DNA of 64,000 bases from Roseiarcus sp963829505. Lineage in GTDB: Bacteria; Pseudomonadota; Alphaproteobacteria; Rhizobiales; Beijerinckiaceae. Numbering within the stretch: the stretch's first letter is position 1; the number at the start of each line of letters is the position of its first letter. The stretch is taken from contig CAWHIL010000001.1 in NCBI GenBank assembly GCA_963829505.1, forward strand, positions 744,001-808,000, in the 5' to 3' direction. Made by a program: the position numbers and the translations under genes. This document shows, in pieces, positions 42,275-50,461 of this stretch. The notes beneath the pieces are model-generated. The model was not told where the DNA came from. It made no database searches and saw only the letters and a program-made list of their open reading frames with translations.

Positions 42275-43636
42275 AGGACGCGCCGCCGGAAGCCTCTCCG
42301 CTCGAGCGTCTCGAACGCGGCCTCGCATGGGGTCTGCGCAATCTGCCGCCGGTGCGGGTCAGCGGCCTCGTCACCGAAGTCGCGATGTCGCACTATCGAG
42401 TCGCGGGACTTTCGCGCTTCCTCAAGCTCGGCGAGTGTGTCGGCGTCGATGTGGGCGGACGCGTGCAGATCGGCGAGGCGGTCCGGATCGACGATCAGTC
42501 CGCGACGCTCAAACCCTTCGATGCGCGCTGCGACGCCGCGATCGGCGCGCGCGCGTTTCGCACCGAGACTTTGTCGCTTTCGCCCGCGCCGTCCTGGAAG
42601 GGCCGGGTGATCGACGCGCTCGGCCGTCCCCTCGACGGCGGAGGCGATCTCGCGGTCGGGGATCGTCCCGCCCCGCTCGACGCAGAACCGCCTCCGGCGC
42701 TCCGCCGGGCGCGCATCTCGACACCGATCCGCACAGGCGTGCGCGTGGTCGATCTCTTCACGCCGCTCTGTCTCGGGCAGCGGATCGGCGTCTTCGCGGG
42801 GTCGGGGGTGGGCAAGTCGTCGCTTCTCGCCATGCTCGCTCGCGCGCCGCAGTTCGGCGCGGTCGTGATCGGCCTTGTCGGGGAGCGCGGCCGGGAGGTG
42901 CGCGAATTCCTGGACGACACGTTCGGCGAGGCCCGCGGGTCGGCGGTCGCGGTCGTCTCGACCGGCGACGAGAGCCCGATGATGCGTCGGCTTGCGCCCA
43001 AGACGGCGATGGCGGTCGCCGAATATTTTCGCGACCAGGGCGAGCATGTGCTGCTCATTGTCGATTTCGGTGACGCGCTTCGCCCATGCGGCGCGGGAGG
43101 TGGCCCTCGCCGCCGGCGAACCCGCGGTCGCGCGCGGCTATGCGCCGAGCGTGTTCAGCGATCTGCCCCGGCTGCTCGAGCGCGCCGGCCCTGGAACAGC
43201 CGAGGGAGGCTCGATCACCGGCATCTTCTCGGTGCTGGTCGACGGCGACGACCATAACGACCCCGTCGCCGATGCGGTGCGCGGCACGCTCGACGGCCAC
43301 ATCGTTCTCGACCGGGCGATCGCCGACGAAGGCCGGTATCCTGCGGTCAATATCCTGTCCTCGGTGTCGCGCCTCGCCCATTCCGTGTGGACGCCCGAGC
43401 AACGCAAGCTCGTGTCCAGCCTTCGCGCTTTGGTGGCGCGCTATGAGGAGACCCGCGAATTGCGCCTGATGGGCGGTTACGCTGCGGGAACCGATCCGCT
43501 TCTCGACAAGGCGATCAAATCGGCGCCCCGCATCTACGAGGCGATGACGCAGGCGGCTGACGCGCCGCCGTGCGACGACCCGTTCATCGATCTTGCCGCG
43601 TCGCTGCGCGGGGACGCGAAGGCGCCGAAGGCATGA
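42271..43636 (+). pseudogene. fliI: fliI, flagellar export ATPase, broken by a +1 frameshift
   Basis: The GTG start overlaps the restored flgF stop. The first ~264 codons give FliI through its nucleotide-binding part: Walker A GVFAGSGVGKSSLLAMLAR, VVIGLVGERGREVREFLDDT, AVAEYFRDQGEHVLLIVD. At 43065-43067 a TTT replaces the TT expected for VDSVTRF, and the frame then becomes nonsense. One frame over the protein resumes (VTRFAHAAREVALAAGEPAV, YPAVNILSSVSRLAHSVWTP) to TGA at 43634-43636. Length 1366 is one over 1365. The break removes the catalytic arginine region, so no active ATPase is expected. Confidence 0.88.
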
Positions 43637-44142
43637 GGCCTCCGTTGCTCCCAGGCGGACCGGATGTCGCGCTTCGCGCCATCAGCACGTCGCTCGCGGC
43701 CGTCTCGATCGCCTTTGCCGTGCACATGCTCGCGTACGGAGACGGCAGGATCCGGGTTCTCGGCATGGAGCACCTTGCGATCTTCGCGCAGCCGCGCGGA
43801 GCGGCGCCCGCTCTGCTGCCGCCGCCTGCCGACCCACCCGTGCCGGAAGACGTGGTCGACATGGCGGAAACCGGCTCGTTGGTCGATCCATCCCCCAATC
43901 GTCCGCCGCCGGCCCGACCCGAACTCGTCGCCGCTGAACCAGGTCGGGCGTGGCTCAGGATCGGCGGCGCGATCGTGGCGGCGGAGCCCGGACAGGAAGT
44001 CGCGACACTCGGACGGATCGGCGGCGTCGTCGAGCAGGGCGACGAATGGAAGGTTCTCGACGACCGGGGCGCGACCCTCCTGACCTTGCGCCGGAGCGCC
44101 AACGCGGCCCCGCTCTTCCTTCGAAAGCTGATTTTCGACTGA
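43633..44142 (+). CDS. Single-span membrane protein with GspC/PilP-like C-terminus, unnamed
   Basis: The 169-residue product has one membrane helix (ISTSLAAVSIAFAVHMLAYG), a Pro-rich periplasmic linker (about residues 55-100) and a small beta domain (WLRIGGAIVAAEPGQEVATL, GGVVEQGDEWKVLDDRGATL). This layout recalls the HR domain of GspC and PilP, secretion and pilus linkers, without clear sequence identity. Its ATG overlaps the fliI stop by four bases. A broken gene at 46663-47551 has a comparable architecture. A flagellar role is inferred from the coupling. Confidence 0.6.
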   Translation: MRPPLLPGGPDVALRAISTSLAAVSIAFAVHMLAYGDGRIRVLGMEHLAIFAQPRGAAPALLPPPADPPVPEDVVDMAETGSLVDPSPNRPPPARPELVAAEPGRAWLRIGGAIVAAEPGQEVATLGRIGGVVEQGDEWKVLDDRGATLLTLRRSANAAPLFLRKLIFD

Positions 44143-44153
44143 AGCGGCCGCGC

Positions 44154-44603
44154 TCACCTCGCGAGGCGCAGCGCCCGGTCATAGAGCGCGTTGGCGACGG
44201 CGACGCGCGCGTTGGCGCCGAGGCACCTGTGGGGCGCCTGACGGTCGGGGTGGTTCCGCCACACGAAGGCGCGCCATCGTTCGGTCAGCGCCGCGCGTGT
44301 CATTCCCGGCTCGAAGCCGAGCTCACCGGCGACAGCAGCGGCGAGATCGACAGGCTCGGGCTCGCGCGGCGCGCGAGCATGGCGGGGCGCCCCCGGGCCC
44401 GCCGGCTCGTCCGTCCAGTCCATAGCCCGGCCCCAGCGCGCCGCGCCGCCTTCGATGCGGGGGCGAGAAAGGTCCAGACCGGCGCCGAGAACGACGCCGC
44501 CCGAACCGATGGTTTCCGCTCCGGACGGCGTCGCCCGGCTTGCGGCCCGCGCCTCATCGAGGGCCCGTTCGAAGGACTCGGCGGGACGATCGAACGCGCC
44601 CAT
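44154..44603 (-). CDS. J-domain protein
   Basis: The 149-residue protein ends with a J domain: VAGELGFEPGMTRAALTERW, RAFVWRNHPDRQAPHRCLGA, NARVAVANALYDRALRLAR, including the HPD motif that activates DnaK ATPase. The N-terminal ~90 residues are low-complexity and probably disordered. It is a Hsp40-like co-chaperone of unknown client. It is convergent with the gene at 43633-44142 and follows the diguanylate cyclase gene by 12 bases on the same strand. Confidence 0.72.
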   Translation of the reverse strand: MGAFDRPAESFERALDEARAASRATPSGAETIGSGGVVLGAGLDLSRPRIEGGAARWGRAMDWTDEPAGPGAPRHARAPREPEPVDLAAAVAGELGFEPGMTRAALTERWRAFVWRNHPDRQAPHRCLGANARVAVANALYDRALRLAR

Positions 44604-44615
44604 TTCGCCGGCGCC

Positions 44616-45662
44616 TCAGCGATTGGCGGCCCGCGCCTCTCGGCGCTGGGGCGCGGGGCTCAGTGTCGCATCGGTATCGGCGACAACGCGGTTTCGTCCC
44701 CCGGCCTTGGCGTCGTAGAGGAGGTCGTCGGCCCTCTTGACCAGTTCGGCGGCTGTCTCGGCGTCGCGAAGCTTCGCCACGCCGAACGACGCGGTGATCG
44801 CGCCGACCGGCTCGCCGGTCGGTCCGAGCGTCCAGTGCTTGGCTTCCAGAATCTTGCGGATGCGCTCCGCCGCGCCGGTCGCCTCCTTAAGGCTCGCGCC
44901 GGGCAGCATGAGCGCGAACTCCTCTCCGCCGAAGCGCGCGAGACGATCCTGCCCACGCAGGTTTTGCGCCAGGATTTCCGCGAAGAGCCGGAGGATCCGG
45001 TCCCCGACCATATGTCCGAAGCGGTCGTTGACCAGCTTGAAGTGATCGAGGTCGGCGAGCGCGAGGCAAAAACCTTCCCCTGTGCTGCGCGCGCGCTCCA
45101 GTTCCTCGGCGAATGTAGCCTCGAAGTAGCGCCGGTTGCCGATCAGCGTCACCGGATCGCGCAAACCTTCCTCCTCGGAGCGCTCGAGGTTGTTGCGGAG
45201 CTGGAGGACCTGCATGCGAGATTCCTCGAGCTGGTCGCGAACCGCCGCGAGCTTCTCCCGCATCTCGCGGTTGTCTTCGATGAGAGCCAGCGCGATGTCT
45301 CGGACCGAGCTCGCTTCGGCGCGTTGGGAAAGCCGTAGGTTGGCGCCGCTGAGGCGTTGAGAGTAGGCGTCGCTCTCGTTCGCCTGAGCCTGCAGCAGGC
45401 GGGCGATCGAGTGCAGGATCGCATCGATCCGGTCCGACTTCCCCGTGATTTCGGGATCCGCCGTATGATCCGCATCGTCGGTTGGTCCGCCGGTCATGCG
45501 ACCGAGCGCGGCGCCGAACCAGCCGAAAAGCAGGAGCTCCAGTCCCGGCATGAAGTCAAGGACGCCTGTCCTGAGGGCGGAGGCGGCTACGGCGGCCAGA
45601 AACAGCACGCACAGAGCGAACACGGTCTGCAGGTTGGCGCGGAGCACGAGGACAGGATTCAC
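44616..45662 (-). CDS. Diguanylate cyclase with GGEEF active site
   Basis: From the GTG at 45660-45662 the product is 348 residues: two membrane segments (FALCVLFLAAVAASALRTG, LELLLFGWFGAALG), a coiled coil (about 110-170), and a GGDEF domain with DPVTLIGNRRYFEATFAEEL, ADLDHFKLVNDRFGHMVGD and RFGGEEFALMLPGA. RGQD five residues before GGEEF is an intact inhibitory I-site. It makes cyclic-di-GMP from GTP and is probably feedback-inhibited. A start at ATG 45791, adding 43 residues without features, is possible; the GTG has GGAG eight bases upstream. Closeness to flagellar genes suggests a motile-sessile role. Confidence 0.85.
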   Translation of the reverse strand: MNPVLVLRANLQTVFALCVLFLAAVAASALRTGVLDFMPGLELLLFGWFGAALGRMTGGPTDDADHTADPEITGKSDRIDAILHSIARLLQAQANESDAYSQRLSGANLRLSQRAEASSVRDIALALIEDNREMREKLAAVRDQLEESRMQVLQLRNNLERSEEEGLRDPVTLIGNRRYFEATFAEELERARSTGEGFCLALADLDHFKLVNDRFGHMVGDRILRLFAEILAQNLRGQDRLARFGGEEFALMLPGASLKEATGAAERIRKILEAKHWTLGPTGEPVGAITASFGVAKLRDAETAAELVKRADDLLYDAKAGGRNRVVADTDATLSPAPQRREARAANR

Positions 45663-46060
45663 CTGACGGGCTCCGACGGCCGAGCGCCCGATGGAGCCGG
45701 GCGCGGCGCCGGGCGCGAAGAAATGGGGACAAAGCCTGTCGGATTCGCCATCGGCCGCCGGCCTTCGAGTGCTGCGCGACGGCGCCGTCATGGCGATCCG
45801 GGGGCGACTTCCGTGCCGGCCGCCTCGACGCTCTCAGATCGTCCGATGAATTCGGACGTATCCCTAATAGGGCCGGCGGGTTACTGTTTTGTAAGCGCGC
45901 TCAACCGCCTTTCGCGACGCGCCCGTCCCGTCCGACTTCCGCCGTCGTTCGACGCTCGCGCGATCCCGAGTCGGCGCCCCCCGACGCCCGTTCGCGCAAA
46001 GACCGCGACCTCGTCACAGCCAGCCGCTATAGTGTCCTTGGACATGTTCGCGGAGTTCCG
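45663..46060. other. Intergenic region between diguanylate cyclase and sufE
   Basis: This ~400-base divergent gap has no protein-like frame. A possible -10 element CTATAG for sufE occurs near 46027-46032, without a convincing -35. No repeat or riboswitch was recognised. Confidence 0.3.
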
Positions 46061-46480
46061 GTGACCGCTTTTGAGACCATCCACGAGGATTTTGCCTCCC
46101 TCGACGACTGGGAGGACAGATACCGCTACCTCATCGAACTTGGCCATGACCTGGAGCCGCTGAGCGAATCGGCGCACAACGACGTCAATAAGGTGCGGGG
46201 CTGCGTCAGTCAGGTCTGGCTCGAAAAGGAGCTGCGCAAGGACCCGGCCGGGCAGGCGATCCTCAATTACCGCGGCGACAGCGACTCGCATCTCGTGCGC
46301 GGCCTGATCGCGATCGCGATCGCTCTCTTCTCCAACCAGACGCCGAAGCGCATTCTGGAGACGGACGCGATGGAAATCTTTCGCGGGCTCGGTCTCGAGC
46401 AGCACCTGACCCCGCAGCGCTCGAACGGCGTCCGCTCGATGATCGAGCGCATCCGGTCGGACGCCAGGGCGATCGCCTGA
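46061..46480 (+). CDS. sufE: Sulfur acceptor protein SufE
   Basis: The 139-residue protein matches SufE: FASLDDWEDRYRYLIELGHD, NKVRGCVSQVWLEKELRKD with the reactive Cys at about 49, DSDSHLVRGLIAIAIALFSN and LGLEQHLTPQRSNGVRSMIE. It accepts sulfane sulfur from the SufS cysteine desulfurase for Fe-S cluster assembly. It starts with GTG after a GAG-rich stretch. No suf operon genes are adjacent. Confidence 0.92.
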   Translation: MTAFETIHEDFASLDDWEDRYRYLIELGHDLEPLSESAHNDVNKVRGCVSQVWLEKELRKDPAGQAILNYRGDSDSHLVRGLIAIAIALFSNQTPKRILETDAMEIFRGLGLEQHLTPQRSNGVRSMIERIRSDARAIA

Positions 46481-46662
46481 GCGTCGCCGCGCTGAGTGCG
46501 TCAAGGCGCCGGCAAATTTTTTGCGTGAACGCGCGGTCGGCCCGGACGAACCGGCGACGCTCCCCGGGCGCGCCCTTCGTGCGCACAGGCGCCCCGTTGG
46601 TCAACGGTTCGTTAATCCTCTCCAGGGAGAATGTCCGCTCCCCGTTCGCGAAGATGCCGCCC

Positions 46663-47551
46663 ATGTCCGACCCCGACGATCCCAACGCCGACCCCGCCAT
46701 GGGGACGACGGGCGCGAGAAGCCTGGTAGTTGCGGCGCGCAGGAAAGGGGGGCAGGCCGGCGAGGCGATCCTTCTGCCGCCGCAGTCCTGGGAAAGGACG
46801 CGGAAGCCTGCCCCCGACCCAGCCTCTCGGCGCCCGTTCGGCCGCGCCGCCGTCGCGGCGATTGCGCTCGCCGTCGTCACGCCTCTCGGCGCGGCCGCCT
46901 ATGTGGCGGTCGACGGGCGGCCAACGATCCGCGCTCTTCGCCGAGCGCCGGAACGAGAACGCCAATCTCGCGCAGGCCGTTTCGACGCTCAGCGCCCGGC
47001 TGGACGCGCTCGAAACGGTGAAAGGTCGGGACGATCTCGCCGACCTGCGCCGTTCCGCCAGCGAGATCAAGACGGCCGCCGCAACGTCGCGTGAGCTCGG
47101 TTCGGCGATCGCCGACCTCTCGACGCGCGTGGAGAAGCTCGACCGTGAGCAGGACGCCAGGCTCGGCAAGCTCGGCGAGCGGGTCGATCACGACATGACC
47201 ACGCGCGCGGCGGAGGTGTCGGCGCGCCTCGACAAGCTGGAGAAGACCGCCGCCCCCCCGGCGGCGGGGACGGCGGCCCCTCCGGCCGCGGCCCCGAAAC
47301 CCGGCCCGGGCGTGGCGATGGAGCCAACCGGTTCGATCGGGCGACCGCGACCCGTTCTGCACGGCTATGTCGTTCTCGGCGTCCAGGACGACGTCGCGCT
47401 GATCGACGGCCGTTACGGAGAGCGGCCGGTCCGCGCCGGCGACTACCTGCCCGGCGCTGGGCGGGTCGAGCGGGTGCAGCGCCAGGGATCGACCTGGGTC
47501 GTCGTCACCGACAAGGGGCTGATCCCCTCGGCCTATCCGGAATCCGACTGA
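46663..47551 (+). pseudogene. Membrane/coiled-coil protein gene with a +1 frameshift
   Basis: The first 85 codons from ATG 46663 encode a membrane helix (AAVAAIALAVVTPLGAAAYV). A GGG at 46915-46917 appears to hold one extra G; the other frame then continues with GQRSALFAERRNENANLAQA, a coiled coil (SAIADLSTRVEKLDREQDAR), a Pro/Ala linker and a C-terminal domain (VLHGYVVLGVQDDVALIDGR, VERVQRQGSTWVVVTDKGLI). Length 889 is one over 888. Restored, it would be 295 residues. The C-terminal domain resembles GspC/PilP-type linkers. A CtrA-like sequence (TCAA-N7-TTAA) lies about 50 bases upstream. Confidence 0.6.
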
Positions 47552-47745
47552 AAAGATCACGCTTTCGGGCCTCGGCCGGGACACTCGCCGCCGCCTGTGG
47601 CCGCGGCGCATCAGACTGCGTCAAAAACGCCGCCGCGACGCCCTGCGCTTCCGGTCACAGGATGCTTGTGATACGAAACCGCCACGAGGGGCGCAGGCGG
47701 CTGGCCGGCGGCGCGCTGGGTTTCAAGGCAGAATTCGCGAAGAGT

Positions 47746-48270
47746 ATGGCAACGCGTCCCAACAGTTTCAGTTACGAGGACCTGCTGGCCTGCGGCAGGG
47801 GCGAGTTGTTCGGGGCGGGAAACGCCCAGTTGCCGTTGCCGCCGATGCTGATGTTCGATCGCATCTCGGAGATCTCCGAGACCGGCGGCGCAAACGGCAA
47901 GGGCGAGGTGAAGGCGGAGTTCGACGTCAAGCCCACGTTGTGGTTCTTCGACTGTCACTTCAAGAACGATCCCGTCATGCCGGGCTGTCTTGGTCTCGAC
48001 GCGCTCTGGCAACTCACCGGATTCTTCCTCGGCTGGCTCGGCCTTCCCGGCCGCGGCCGGGCGCTCGGGGTGGGCGAGGTGAAATTCGCCGATCAGGTGC
48101 TCCCGAGCGTCAAGAAAGTTGTCTACGGCGTGGATATCAAGCGCGTCTTCAGGGGCAAGCTCGTTCTCGGCATCGCCGACGGCTGGCTGGAGGCGGACGG
48201 AAAACGCATTTACGACGTCAAGGACATGCGGGTCGGCCTGTTCAGCCCGCCCAGTCCCGCTTCCGCCTGA
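47746..48270 (+). CDS. fabA: 3-hydroxydecanoyl-ACP dehydratase/isomerase FabA
   Basis: The 174-residue enzyme is canonical: MATRPNSFSYEDLLACGRGE, PLPPMLMFDRISEISETGGA, catalytic CHFKNDPVMPGCLGLDALWQ (His and Asp) and the DIKRVFRGKLVLGIADGWLE C-terminus. It dehydrates 3-hydroxydecanoyl-ACP and isomerises the trans-2 to cis-3 decenoyl-ACP, the branch point to unsaturated fatty acids. I used ATG 47746, the conserved start, with AAGAG upstream, instead of the longer frame from 47662. It is the first gene of fabA-fabB-fabI. Confidence 0.96.
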   Translation: MATRPNSFSYEDLLACGRGELFGAGNAQLPLPPMLMFDRISEISETGGANGKGEVKAEFDVKPTLWFFDCHFKNDPVMPGCLGLDALWQLTGFFLGWLGLPGRGRALGVGEVKFADQVLPSVKKVVYGVDIKRVFRGKLVLGIADGWLEADGKRIYDVKDMRVGLFSPPSPASA

Positions 48271-48310
48271 CGCTAAGAGCGGGACGCCGTCCGATGATGG
48301 AGAGTTTGCG

Positions 48311-49534
48311 ATGAGACGCGTCGTCGTCACGGGGATGGGCATCGTTTCGTCGATCGGAAACAACGTCCAGGAGGTCACGGCAAGCCTCCATGACGCGCGC
48401 TCGGGCATCACGCGCGCCGGGAAATTCGCCGAACTCGGCTTCCGCAGCCAGGTGCAGGGCGCTCCGACCCTCGTCGCCGAAGATGTCGTAGACCGCCGCG
48501 CCATGCGGTTCCTCGGCGGCGGCGCCGCCTGGAACCATGTCGCGATGGAGCAGGCGATCCTCGACTCAGGCCTCGCCCCCAATGAGGTCTCGAACGAGAG
48601 AACCGGAATCATCATGGGATCCGGCGGCCCCTCGACCCGGGCGATCGTCGAAGCCGCCGACGTCGCGCGTTCCAAGGGTCCGAAGCGGGTCGGACCGTTC
48701 GCCGTCCCCAAATCGATGTGCTCGACGGCTTCGGCCACCCTCTCGACCTGGTTCAAGATCAAGGGGGTCGGCTACTCGATCTCGTCGGCCTGCGCGACCT
48801 CCAATCACTGCATCGGCGCGGCTTACGAGCATATCCTCATGGGCAAGCAGGACGTTATGTTCGCCGGCGGTTGCGAGGAGCTCGACTGGACGCTCTCGGT
48901 CCTGTTCGATGCGATGGGCGCGATGTCGTCGGCCTATAACGAGACCCCCGAGCGCGCTTCGCGCGCTTACGACAGGAACCGCGACGGCTTTGTCATCTCC
49001 GCCGGCGCGGGCGTCCTCACGCTCGAGGATTACGATCGGGCCCGGGCGAGGGGCGCCAGGATCTACGGCGAGATCGTCGGCTACGGCGCGACCTCGGACG
49101 GCCACGACATGGTCGCGCCCTCCGGCGAGGGGGCGGCGCGCTGCATGCGCCAGGCGCTGTCGACGGTGAAGGTTCCGATCGACTACATCAACCCGCACGC
49201 GACCTCGACGCCGGTTGGCGACGCCAAGGAGATCGAGGCGCTCAGGGAGGTGTTCGGCTCGGGCGACAGATGCCCGCCGATATCGGCGACGAAGTCGCTC
49301 ACCGGCCATTCGCAGGGCGCGACCGGGGTGCACGAGGCGATCTACTCGCTCCTGATGATGCGCAACGGCTTCATCTGCGAAAGCGCTCACATCGAGGAGA
49401 TCGATCCCGCATTCGCCGACATGCCGATCGTGCGCGCGCGTCGGGACGACGTCTCCTTGCGCGCCGTCCTGTCGAATTCCTTCGGCTTCGGCGGCGCGAA
49501 CGCGACGCTCGTCTTCAAGCACGTCGACGCGTGA
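48311..49534 (+). CDS. fabB: 3-ketoacyl-ACP synthase I FabB
   Basis: The 407-residue condensing enzyme has the active Cys in SISSACATSNHCIGAAYEH, the first His in DYINPHATSTPVGDAKE and the second in TKSLTGHSQGATGVHEA, plus the NSFGFGGANATLVFK end. With FabA it extends cis-3-decenoyl-ACP for unsaturated fatty acid synthesis. The start ATG 48311 gives the normal MRRVVVTGMGIVSSIGN. It follows fabA after 40 bases and leads into fabI, forming one operon. Confidence 0.96.
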   Translation: MRRVVVTGMGIVSSIGNNVQEVTASLHDARSGITRAGKFAELGFRSQVQGAPTLVAEDVVDRRAMRFLGGGAAWNHVAMEQAILDSGLAPNEVSNERTGIIMGSGGPSTRAIVEAADVARSKGPKRVGPFAVPKSMCSTASATLSTWFKIKGVGYSISSACATSNHCIGAAYEHILMGKQDVMFAGGCEELDWTLSVLFDAMGAMSSAYNETPERASRAYDRNRDGFVISAGAGVLTLEDYDRARARGARIYGEIVGYGATSDGHDMVAPSGEGAARCMRQALSTVKVPIDYINPHATSTPVGDAKEIEALREVFGSGDRCPPISATKSLTGHSQGATGVHEAIYSLLMMRNGFICESAHIEEIDPAFADMPIVRARRDDVSLRAVLSNSFGFGGANATLVFKHVDA

Positions 49535-49559
49535 ACCACTTAAAAAGCAAGAGCAAGCG

Positions 49560-50357
49560 ATGCCGTCCGGCCTGATGCAGGGAAAACGCGGCCTCGTCAT
49601 GGGGGTGGCCAACGACCATTCGATCGCCTGGGGGATCGCCAAGGCGCTTGCGGCGCAGGGCGCGGAGCTCGCCTTCACCTATCAGGGCGAGGCGCTCGGG
49701 AAACGTGTGGCGCCGCTCGCCGAGAGCCTGGGGTCGACGATCATCGCCCCCTGCGACGTCGAGGATCTCGCTTCCGTCGACGCGACCTTCTCCCGGATCG
49801 ACGAAGAGTGGGGCGCCCTCGACTTCCTCGTCCACTGCATCGGATTTTCCGACCGCAACGAACTCAAGGGCCGCTACGCAGACACGACAAGAGAGAATTT
49901 CGTCCGCACCATGGTCGTGTCGGTCTTCTCCTTCACCGAAGTCGCCAGGCGCGCGGCGGCGCTCATGCCGTCGGGCGGGGCGATGCTGACGCTGACCTTC
50001 GGCGGTTCGACGCGCGTTATGCCGAACTACAACGTCATGGGCGTCGCCAAGGCCGCCCTCGAATCGAGCGTGCGCTATCTCGCGGCCGACCTCGGCCCCG
50101 ACAACATCCGCGTCAACGCCATTTCCGCCGGGCCGATCCGGACGCTCGCCGGCGCGGGCATCGCCGACGCGCGCTTCATGTTCAACTTCCAGCGCGCCCA
50201 CTCGCCGCTCAGACGCACCGTGACGATCGAGAACGTCGGCGGTGCGGCGCTTTATCTTCTGTCCGAGCTTTCGGAGGGCGTGACCGGCGAGGTGCATTTC
50301 GTAGACGCCGGCTACAACGTCATCTCCATGCCGAAACCGGACGACATCAAGGAGTAA
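49560..50357 (+). CDS. fabI: Enoyl-ACP reductase FabI
   Basis: The 265-residue NADH enzyme begins MPSGLMQGKRGLVMGVANDH with the FabI nucleotide fold GVANDHSIAWGIAKAL, the catalytic Tyr-x6-Lys in PNYNVMGVAKAALES, and AISAGPIRTLAGAGI. It reduces trans-2-enoyl-ACP in each elongation cycle. It lies 25 bases after fabB; the trio fabA-fabB-fabI is a common alphaproteobacterial operon. A GC-rich hairpin follows at 50373-50399. Confidence 0.95.
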   Translation: MPSGLMQGKRGLVMGVANDHSIAWGIAKALAAQGAELAFTYQGEALGKRVAPLAESLGSTIIAPCDVEDLASVDATFSRIDEEWGALDFLVHCIGFSDRNELKGRYADTTRENFVRTMVVSVFSFTEVARRAAALMPSGGAMLTLTFGGSTRVMPNYNVMGVAKAALESSVRYLAADLGPDNIRVNAISAGPIRTLAGAGIADARFMFNFQRAHSPLRRTVTIENVGGAALYLLSELSEGVTGEVHFVDAGYNVISMPKPDDIKE

Positions 50358-50372
50358 GGCCACAAGGGCTGC

Positions 50373-50399
50373 GGCCGCCGGGGAAGGCGGCCGGCGGCC
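50373..50399 (+). terminator. Hairpin downstream of fabI
   Basis: GGCCGCCGG (50373-50381) and CCGGCGGCC (50391-50399) form a perfect nine-base stem with a nine-base loop directly after fabI. Only a weak T-poor tract (TCTCTGCT) follows, so it may be an imperfect terminator of the fab operon. Confidence 0.4.
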
Positions 50400-50461
50400 G
50401 TCTCTGCTATAAGCGGCCCCCGGCCATCCGGCCGGCAACGCGAGGCGAGGGTCTCCGGCCG

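Noticed and set aside
42231..43260. Programmed frameshifting as explanation for flgF and fliI
   Set aside because: No slippery heptamer with a following pseudoknot is visible, and similar slips occur in flgA twice, fliN and flbT without a common motif.
47611..48762. Minus-strand frame of 383 codons opposite fabA/fabB
   Set aside because: Antisense shadow of two clearly identified fatty-acid genes.
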